A stretch of 64,000 nucleotides of DNA from Methylobacterium isbiliense (lineage in GTDB: Bacteria > Pseudomonadota > Alphaproteobacteria > Rhizobiales > Beijerinckiaceae). The notes under the pieces were generated by a model. It did not search any database. It saw only the letters and a program-made list of their open reading frames with translations, and was not told the DNA's origin. Shown piece by piece: positions 58,082 through 64,000 of this stretch. The stretch spans positions 1-64,000 of the forward strand of contig NZ_BPQQ01000025.1 in NCBI RefSeq assembly GCF_022179325.1, in the 5' to 3' direction. Position numbers and translations under genes: made by a program. Each line of letters begins with the position of its first letter. The first letter of the stretch is position 1.

Positions 58082-58563
58082 CGCGGCTCGGGAACCCGCT
58101 CGTCTACGATCTGCTGACCGTCGCGGAGGAATTGACGCGGGCGTCGGGCACCGGCAGCCAGCGCAAGGCCGCGCTCCGGCGGGCCGTCAGCACGGCCTAC
58201 TACGCGGTCTTCCACGCCCTCTGCTACGTCTGCGCCGATTCGCTCGTCGGCTGGTCGAAGAGCGAAGTTATGGTGCCGATCTACCGCTCGCTCGATCACG
58301 GCTCGGCCAAGACCCGCCTCGCGAGTGCAGAAGCCAAGGCGCTGCTGGAGCCGCAGGGACTCGATGTCGGCGCGGCGTTCACCTTCCTCGAAGAGAAGCG
58401 GCATGAGGCGGATTACGCCGCTCCCTCTCTCACCGTGAGCAAAGCCTGGGCACGCGAATGCCTGGAAAGGGCTCAGCAGACCATCGCCATCATCGAGACG
58501 CTCGACAGGACGCAGAGGATGAAACTGGCCGTTCTCCTCATCGCCAAGCCGCGTTCCCGCTGA
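58078..58563 (+). CDS. HEPN-like domain protein between pheS and pheT
   Basis: The 161-residue, mostly helical protein has the HEPN-type motif RRAVSTAYYAVFHAL (34-48) and RHEADY near residue 102, with YRSLDH near 63. The canonical Rx4-6H RNase motif is not clear; R-x3-H is the closest. HEPN proteins are often toxins or RNases with a small antitoxin-like partner, and the upstream gene is a candidate. It sits 18 bases before pheT. A toxin role is inference only. Confidence 0.65.
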   Translation: MTRLGNPLVYDLLTVAEELTRASGTGSQRKAALRRAVSTAYYAVFHALCYVCADSLVGWSKSEVMVPIYRSLDHGSAKTRLASAEAKALLEPQGLDVGAAFTFLEEKRHEADYAAPSLTVSKAWARECLERAQQTIAIIETLDRTQRMKLAVLLIAKPRSR

Positions 58564-58581
58564 GCCGACAAGGCAGATCCC

Positions 58582-61008
58582 ATGAAATTCACCCTCTCCT
58601 GGCTCAAGGACCACCTCGACACCGACGCCTCCCTCGGCACCATCGTCGAGACGTTGACCCGCATCGGGCTGGAGGTGGAGCGCGTCGAGGACAAGGCGGC
58701 AGATCTCGCGGCCTACCGGATCGCCGCCGTTCTCACCGCCGAGCAGCATCCGAACGCGGACCGGCTGCGCGTCTGCACGGTCGAGACCGGCGACGGCGCT
58801 CCGCCCGTGCAGGTGGTGTGCGGGGCGCCGAACGCGCGCGCCGGCATGAAGAGCGTCTTCGCGCCGCCCGGCACCTACGTGCCGGGCAAGGACATCACCC
58901 TGTCGGTGGGCACCATCCGCGGCGTGGAGAGCCGCGGCATGCTGTGCTCGGGCGCGGAACTCGGCCTGTCGGACGACCACGACGGCATCCTCGACCTGCC
59001 GGCCGACGCGCCGGTGGGTGAAGCCTACGCGGCCTATGCGGGCCTCGACGACCCGGTGATCGAGATCAACCTCACGCCGAACCGACCCGACTGCACCAGC
59101 ATCCACGGCATCGCCCGCGACCTCGCGGCGGCGGGCCTCGGCAGCCTCAAGCGCGAGCCGCTGCCGCCCGTGCGCGGGGAGGGCGCCTGCCCGGTCTCGG
59201 TCGACCTCGCCTTCGCGGCGGAGGACCGGCACCTCTGCCCGCTCTTCGGCCTGCGGCTGGTGCGCGGCGTGCGCAACGGGCCGTCGCCGGACTGGCTGCA
59301 GCGGCGCCTGCGGGCGATCGGGCTCAGGCCCATCAACGCGCTCGTCGACATCACCAACTACATCACCTTCGACCGCGGCCGGCCGCTGCACGTCTTCGAT
59401 GCGGCCAAGGTCACCGGCAACCTCACGGTGCGCCGCGCTCGGGTGGGCGAGGAGGTGGTGGCCCTCGACGGGCGCACCTACCGGCTCGACGAGGGCGTGG
59501 TGGTGATCGCCGACGCGGCGGGCGTCGAATCGATCGCCGGCATCATGGGCGGCGAGCATTCGGGCTGCGACGAGACCACCACCGACGTGCTGATTGAATC
59601 GGCGCTGTGGGACCCGCGCACCATCGCCCAGACCGGGCGGCGGCTCGGCATCATCACGGATGCCCGCTACCGCTTCGAGCGCGGCGTCGACCCGGCCTTC
59701 ACGCTGCCGGGCCTCGACCTCGCGACCCGGATGGTGACGGAACTCTGCGGCGGCATCCCGACCCAGGCGAGCGTCGCGGGCGAGATGCCCGACACCGACC
59801 GCGTCATCGACTTCCCCTGGACGGAGGTGCGCCGCCTCTCGGGGCTCGACCTGCCGCGGCCCGAGATGAAGGTGACGCTGGAGAGCCTCGGCTTCCACGT
59901 CGCCGGCAGCGGCGACCGGGTCAAGGTGCTGCCCCCCTCGTGGCGGCCGGACGTCGAGGGCAAGGCCGATCTCGTGGAGGAGATCGTGCGCATCGCCGGC
60001 CTCGACCGCATCGACCCGAAGCCCCTGCCGCGGATCGAGGCGACGGTGATCCGCCCCGTGCTCACCGTGCTCCAGCGGCGCACCCGGCTCGCCAAGCGCG
60101 AGCTCGCGGCGCGCGGCCTCGTCGAGGCGGTGACGTGGTCGTTCATCGCCAAGGACGAGGCCCGGGCCTTCGGCGGCGGACGGCCCGACCTCGCGCTCGC
60201 CAACCCGATCGCCGCGGACCTCTCGGACATGCGTCCGAGCCTGCTGCCGGGCCTGCTGCGCGCCGCCCAGCGGAACGCCGACCGCGGCTACGGCGACGTG
60301 GCGCTGTTCGAGGTCGGCCAGTGCTTCGCCTCCGACCAGCCGGAGGGGCAGAGCATGCGCGCCGCCGCCATCCGCCGCGGCACCGCCCGCTTCGCCGGCG
60401 CCGGGCGCCACTGGGACGGGGCGGCGCAGGCGGTGGACGCCTTCGAGGCCAAGGCCGACGCGCTCGCGCTCCTCACCGCCCTCGGCGTGCCGACCGGCGG
60501 GCTGCAGGTGGTGGCGGGCGGACCGGACTACTTCCATCCCGGCCGCTCGGGCACGCTGCAATTCGGGCCGAAGAACCCGATCGGGCATTTCGGCGAGGTG
60601 CACCCGCGCGTGCTCAAGACCCTCGACGTGAAGGGGCCGGTGGTCGCCTTCGAGATTGTGCTCGACGCCCTGCCGCTGCCCAAGCACCGGCCGACGAAGG
60701 TGAAGCCGCCGGCCAAGCTGTCCGAGTTCCAGCCGGTGAGCCGCGACTTCGCCTTCGTGGTCGGGCGCGACGTGGCGGCGGGCGACATCCTGAAGGCCGC
60801 GCAGGCCGCCGAGCGCACGCTGATCGCGGGCGTGGAGGTGTTCGATGTCTACGAGGGCGCGGGGATCGGGTCGGACCAGAAGTCCGTCGCGGTCGCGGTG
60901 CGGCTGCAGCCGGTCGACCGGACCCTCACGGATGCCGAGATCGAGGCGGTGAGCGCCCGGATCGTCGCCGAGGTGTCTCGCAAGACCGGCGCGACGCTGC
61001 GCGGCTGA
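58582..61008 (+). CDS. pheT: phenylalanyl-tRNA synthetase beta subunit
   Basis: The 808-residue subunit has the bacterial domain order: OB-fold tRNA-binding domain (about 39-148, [13 protein letters not shown]), B3/B4 editing domain (about 210-385), B5 domain (about 400-475), the pseudo-catalytic core and the C-terminal FDX-ACB domain (about 715-808, [14 protein letters not shown]). Length is normal. It is separated from pheS by 810 bases. Confidence 0.97.
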   Translation: MKFTLSWLKDHLDTDASLGTIVETLTRIGLEVERVEDKAADLAAYRIAAVLTAEQHPNADRLRVCTVETGDGAPPVQVVCGAPNARAGMKSVFAPPGTYVPGKDITLSVGTIRGVESRGMLCSGAELGLSDDHDGILDLPADAPVGEAYAAYAGLDDPVIEINLTPNRPDCTSIHGIARDLAAAGLGSLKREPLPPVRGEGACPVSVDLAFAAEDRHLCPLFGLRLVRGVRNGPSPDWLQRRLRAIGLRPINALVDITNYITFDRGRPLHVFDAAKVTGNLTVRRARVGEEVVALDGRTYRLDEGVVVIADAAGVESIAGIMGGEHSGCDETTTDVLIESALWDPRTIAQTGRRLGIITDARYRFERGVDPAFTLPGLDLATRMVTELCGGIPTQASVAGEMPDTDRVIDFPWTEVRRLSGLDLPRPEMKVTLESLGFHVAGSGDRVKVLPPSWRPDVEGKADLVEEIVRIAGLDRIDPKPLPRIEATVIRPVLTVLQRRTRLAKRELAARGLVEAVTWSFIAKDEARAFGGGRPDLALANPIAADLSDMRPSLLPGLLRAAQRNADRGYGDVALFEVGQCFASDQPEGQSMRAAAIRRGTARFAGAGRHWDGAAQAVDAFEAKADALALLTALGVPTGGLQVVAGGPDYFHPGRSGTLQFGPKNPIGHFGEVHPRVLKTLDVKGPVVAFEIVLDALPLPKHRPTKVKPPAKLSEFQPVSRDFAFVVGRDVAAGDILKAAQAAERTLIAGVEVFDVYEGAGIGSDQKSVAVAVRLQPVDRTLTDAEIEAVSARIVAEVSRKTGATLRG

Positions 61009-61032
61009 GTGGACGCAGGGCAGGGGGTGACG

Positions 61033-61929
61033 ATGACGGAGGCGGATCTCGTCGAGGAGCTCGCGAACGCCACCTACCTGCCGCAGGCCGCGCTCGACCG
61101 GGCGGTGGCGGCCCCGGAGGGAATCGCCGAACCGGTGGTCGCGCTGCTTGAGCGGGCCGCCGCGGGCGAGGGCCTGACGGTCCCCGAGACGAACCTCGTG
61201 TTCTGGGGCGTCCACGCGCTCGCCGCCGCCCGGCACGTAAGAGCCTGCGCGGCCTACCTGCGGTTGATCCGCCGCCCGGATGAGGCCGTCGCGGCCATCC
61301 TCGGCGAGGACTATGTCGAGACCCTGCCGCGCGTGGTCGCGAGCCTGTTCGACGGCGATGCCGAGGCCCTGTTCGCCCTCGTGCGCGACCCGCAGGCGGA
61401 GGGGCTCACCCGGATGTCGGTGTTCGGCACCATCGCCTTCCTGACCGCGGAAGGCCGGATCGATCCGGCCGCGACCCATGACCTTCTTGCGCGGTTCGAC
61501 GCGGAGGGGCAGGCCCCGGACGGTGATCCCGCCTGGCAGGGCTGGGAGGACGCGATCGGCCTCCTCGGCTTAGCGGATCTGGCCGAGCGGGCGCGGGATT
61601 CGCGCCGCAGGAGGCGGACCCCCGACGAGTTCAGCTACCCGTCCGATTTCGACAAGCTGCTGCGCAACGCTTCCGATGCGCGGGCTCGGCGCAAGCAGTT
61701 CGACACGATGCGCCTCGGCTATCTCGGCGATCTCGCCGAGGAGCTGGCGTTCACCGCCGAGCCCGACCCGGACGCGCCGCCGGCCGAGTACATCCCGCCT
61801 CCCGCCCACAACCCCTATCGGGATGTCGGGCGCAACGATCCCTGCCCGTGCGGCAGCGGCCGGAAGTTCAAGAAGTGCTGCTACGACAAAGTCATGGCGA
61901 GGAACGCGGCGCCGACCGGCGAGAGCTGA
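61033..61929 (+). CDS. DUF1186-like protein with C-terminal SEC-C zinc motif
   Basis: The 298-residue protein has an all-helical N-terminal part (repeat-like, about 10-200, [24 protein letters not shown]) and ends with a SEC-C motif, [19 protein letters not shown] (about 270-288), a zinc site like that of SecA. DUF1186 proteins have this layout and no known role. The ATG follows AGGGGG, 24 bases after pheT. Confidence 0.78.
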   Translation: MTEADLVEELANATYLPQAALDRAVAAPEGIAEPVVALLERAAAGEGLTVPETNLVFWGVHALAAARHVRACAAYLRLIRRPDEAVAAILGEDYVETLPRVVASLFDGDAEALFALVRDPQAEGLTRMSVFGTIAFLTAEGRIDPAATHDLLARFDAEGQAPDGDPAWQGWEDAIGLLGLADLAERARDSRRRRRTPDEFSYPSDFDKLLRNASDARARRKQFDTMRLGYLGDLAEELAFTAEPDPDAPPAEYIPPPAHNPYRDVGRNDPCPCGSGRKFKKCCYDKVMARNAAPTGES

Positions 61930-62017
61930 AGCCTGGCCCATCGTCGCCGCTGCGCGCAACAGCTTGTCGAGCAGCAGCCGGTCCGATCGGACGCCTGCTG
62001 CTCCAGGCTGTCGCCCG

Positions 62018-63223
62018 TCAGGGCTTGGCCACGAGCGGGCAGCCTCCCTGGCTCATCGGCTTGAAGGCCTGATCGCCCGGGATGGTCGCGAGCTTGGTGT
62101 AGAGATCCCACGGCCCCTTCGACTCGCCCGGCTTCTTGACCTCGAACAGGTACATGTCGTGGATCTTGCGGCCGTCGGCCCGGATCGTGCCCTTGCCGAA
62201 CAGCGGATCGTCGGTCGGATTGGCCTTCATCCACTCCATCACCACCTTCGCGTCCTTCGACTTCGTCGCCGCGACCGCCTTCAGGTAGTGCATCAGCCCC
62301 GCATACACGCCGGCTTGGTTCATGGTCGGCATGTTGCCGTTCGCCCGCTTGGCGAAGCGCTCCGAGAAGGCCCGGGTGCCGTCGGTCAGGTCCCAGTAGA
62401 ACGCCTCGGTGAGCACCAGACCTTGCGCCGTCTCAAGGCCGAGTGCCTTCGCGTCGAGCACGTAGAACAGCAGCGCGGCGAGCTTCTGCCCGCTCTGCGT
62501 GATGCCGAATTCGTGGGCCTGCTTGACGGCATTGATCGTATCGCCGCCCGCGTTGGCGAGCCCGATCACCTTGGAGCCTGAACTCTGCGCCTGGAGCAGG
62601 AAGGACGAGAAGTCGTTGGCGGGGAACGGCACCTTGGCGGAGCCGACGACCTTTCCGCCGCTTCGCGTGACGACGGCGGCGGTCTCGGCCTGCAGCGACT
62701 GGCCGAAGGCATAATCCGCCGTCAGGAAGAACCACGTGTCACCGCCACGCTTGACCATGGCGCTGCCGGTGCCGTTGGCGAGCGCGTAAGTGTCGTAGGT
62801 CCAGTGGATGGTATTGGGAGAACATTGCGGTCCGGTCAGATCGGTGCTGCCGGCGCCCGAATCGATGAAGATCTTGTTCTTCTCGCGCGTGATCTGGCTG
62901 ACCGCGAGCGCGACCGACGATGTCGGCACGTCCAGGATCGCGTCGACGCCCTCCCTATCGTACCATTGCCGCGCGATCCCGGCGCCGATATCCGGCTTGT
63001 TCTGGTGGTCGGCGCTCACGATCTCGACGGTGACGTCCTTGCTGATCGCGGCGAAGTCCTCGGCGGCCAGCTGCGCCGCGACGACGGAGCCTTTCCCGCC
63101 GATGTCCGAGTAAACCCCCGACATATCGTTCAGGACGCCGACCTTGACGCTCGTCTGTGCCGAGACGGGCAGCGCCGACAACGCGAGACATCCGGCGGAT
63201 AGCAGCAGCTGCTTCAGACTCAT
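62018..63223 (-). CDS. branched-chain amino-acid-type ABC substrate-binding protein
   Basis: The 401-residue periplasmic protein has a signal peptide (cleavage after PVSAQ, about 23) and the Peripla_BP_6 start VKVGVLNDMSGVYSDIGGKGSVVAAQLAAEDF, with VDAILDVPTSSVALAVSQ near 96. Ligand unknown; relatives bind branched-chain amino acids, amides or aromatic acids. No permease or ATPase gene is adjacent. GGGAGG precedes the ATG. Confidence 0.88.
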   Translation of the reverse strand: MSLKQLLLSAGCLALSALPVSAQTSVKVGVLNDMSGVYSDIGGKGSVVAAQLAAEDFAAISKDVTVEIVSADHQNKPDIGAGIARQWYDREGVDAILDVPTSSVALAVSQITREKNKIFIDSGAGSTDLTGPQCSPNTIHWTYDTYALANGTGSAMVKRGGDTWFFLTADYAFGQSLQAETAAVVTRSGGKVVGSAKVPFPANDFSSFLLQAQSSGSKVIGLANAGGDTINAVKQAHEFGITQSGQKLAALLFYVLDAKALGLETAQGLVLTEAFYWDLTDGTRAFSERFAKRANGNMPTMNQAGVYAGLMHYLKAVAATKSKDAKVVMEWMKANPTDDPLFGKGTIRADGRKIHDMYLFEVKKPGESKGPWDLYTKLATIPGDQAFKPMSQGGCPLVAKP

Positions 63224-63374
63224 CTAAATCGCCTCCCGTTCAACGTTGTTCTCGGTGCAGAAGGTGGGACGCGGCGGGGATCGTCAAGCGCGATGATCGT
63301 CCGCCGCCCGAGATCACGGTGATACCCGGGTCTGGTCCTTCACTCGCCCCGACATGCGGCGCGCGGCGAGCGCG

Positions 63375-63695
63375 TCACGGGTCTCCCTCGCGAGGCACGC
63401 AGACGATCGTCTCGGCCGCCAGCAGCGTCTCGCGGAGTTCCCCCGCGATATCCGCGAACGCGGTCTCGGCCGCAGCCCTGTCGGGAAGCGTCTCCTGAAT
63501 CTCCCGCAGATCGGCCATGACGTCGCGCATCACCGCGCGATTGAGGCAGGCAAAGCGCCCCGGCGCCGCACGCTCGAAGGCGAGCGCCAGGGTCTGATAG
63601 GCGCGTTCCAGCAGGCAATAGGCGATCTCTGCCCGCATCACCCGCTCTTCGGGGCCACACTCGCGGTGGGGCTGGAGGCGTTGCTCGCATGTCAT
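63375..63695 (-). CDS. hypothetical protein
   Basis: From the ATG at 63695 the protein has 106 residues, mainly helical (MRAEIAYCLLERAYQTLALAF and TAFADIAGELRETLLAAETIVCV). The frame is open further upstream (to 63794). I do not recognise the family. It reads away from the HxlR-type regulator gene. Confidence 0.5.
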   Translation of the reverse strand: MTCEQRLQPHRECGPEERVMRAEIAYCLLERAYQTLALAFERAAPGRFACLNRAVMRDVMADLREIQETLPDRAAAETAFADIAGELRETLLAAETIVCVPREGDP

Positions 63696-63815
63696 GGACC
63701 AAGACGTAGGGATCGCATCGCCGGTGCACCACCCCGGCCGCAGAACTGAAGAGCCACCGTCCACCGGGTGATCGACGCCCCCGAGATCGGTCACGCCCCG
63801 GACGCGCCGCGACCT

Positions 63816-63841
63816 TAGTGACTTGCATGATGATAGTGACT
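63816..63841 (+). promoter_or_regulatory. direct repeats upstream of the HxlR gene
   Basis: TAGTGACT occurs twice, at 63816-63823 and 63834-63841, 18 bases start to start, just before the regulator start at 63858. The spacing of nearly two helical turns suggests a dimer operator, possibly for autoregulation. Two matches of eight bases this close are unlikely by chance. Confidence 0.45.
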
Positions 63842-63857
63842 GCCTTATCGGTCCGGC

Positions 63858-64000
63858 ATGCAGCGGACATCCTTCGGCCAGATGCCTTGCCCCGTCGCCC
63901 GCTCGCTGGAGAGGGTCGGGGAATGGTGGAGCATCCTGATCCTGCGGGACGCCTTCTACGGCTTGACCCGCTTCGATCAGTTCCAGTCGAGCCTCGGCAT
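63858..64000 (+). CDS. HxlR-family transcriptional regulator, cut by the window end
   Basis: Only the first 47 codons are inside the window. They show the HxlR/MarR-like winged-helix start: CPVARSLERVGEWWSILILRDAFYGLTRFDQFQSSLG, with the N-terminal Cys typical of redox-responsive members. It is probably autoregulated through the repeats just upstream. Confidence 0.85.
   Translation, partial: MQRTSFGQMPCPVARSLERVGEWWSILILRDAFYGLTRFDQFQSSLG

Noticed and set aside
58078-58563. Canonical HEPN RNase or MNT/HEPN type VII toxin pair
   Set aside because: The Rx4-6H motif is not clear and the partner lacks the GSx10DxD motif of MNT proteins, so this specific label is not used.
58036-61479. Very long open frame on the minus strand opposite pheT
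   Set aside because: It mirrors the high-GC third positions of pheT. The sequence is low-complexity Arg/Gly/His-rich and has no family features.

Overview
The window reads as chromosome of a GC-rich alphaproteobacterium, most likely Methylobacterium or a close relative in the Rhizobiales. The inference rests on very high GC with strong GC3, a NepR/EcfG-type general stress response pair, an alphaproteobacterial tpiA/ppiD/trp/moa gene neighbourhood and the look of the individual proteins. No name can be proved from the sequence alone.

Left edge (1-2190): an accessory strip with lower coding density. It holds the tail of an unrecognised ORF, an IS110/IS1111-type element whose transposase lacks a normal start, and a non-coding stretch that ends at tRNA-Lys(CTT). 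From 2.3 to 7.7 kb the minus strand carries leuA, preceded by a clear leucine-rich leader peptide and attenuator-like hairpins, then a Nudix protein, a PhzF-like isomerase, an SDR and mmcB. 7.9-11.5 kb is an iron-uptake unit (TonB receptor, PepSY membrane protein, small membrane protein). 11.6-14.4 kb is a NitT/TauT-type ABC transporter. 14.4-19.3 kb holds housekeeping and stress genes (DedA, pyridoxal kinase, TerB-like, beta-hydroxyacid dehydrogenase, YihY, MsrB).

19.4-23.7 kb is trpG-trpD-trpC-moaC-moeA on the plus strand. It is followed by nepR-ecfG, a very large double glycosyltransferase, and a zinc-uptake operon (znuCB-like) divergent from zur across a perfect palindromic operator. trpE and ppiD lie on the minus strand at 32.8-36.6 kb, facing tpiA-secG-pyrG. 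Inverting the segment between about 19.35 and 32.8 kb would restore ppiD-trpE-trpG-trpD-trpC-moaC-moeA on one strand, so a past inversion is likely.

40-42 kb is a DUF350/DUF1190/glutathionylspermidine-synthase-like cassette like E. coli yjfLMC. It is followed by holC, a serine carboxypeptidase with a lipoprotein, and a surface-polysaccharide cluster (OpgC-like acyltransferase, SGNH hydrolase, flippase, GNAT). 49.6-55.6 kb on the minus strand holds a chemoreceptor, TrmO-like protein, glycogen-debranching-type enzyme and a GT4 glycosyltransferase. 55.9-61 kb is rpmI-rplT-pheS-pheT, with an unusual two-gene pair (small acidic protein plus HEPN-like protein) sitting between pheS and pheT. The window ends with a SEC-C protein, an orphan branched-chain-type binding protein, a small hypothetical protein and the start of an HxlR-family regulator.

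Best candidates for something under-described are the HEPN pair inside pheST, the leu leader, the non-coding tail of the IS element, and the ZnuA-less zinc operon with a small membrane peptide.
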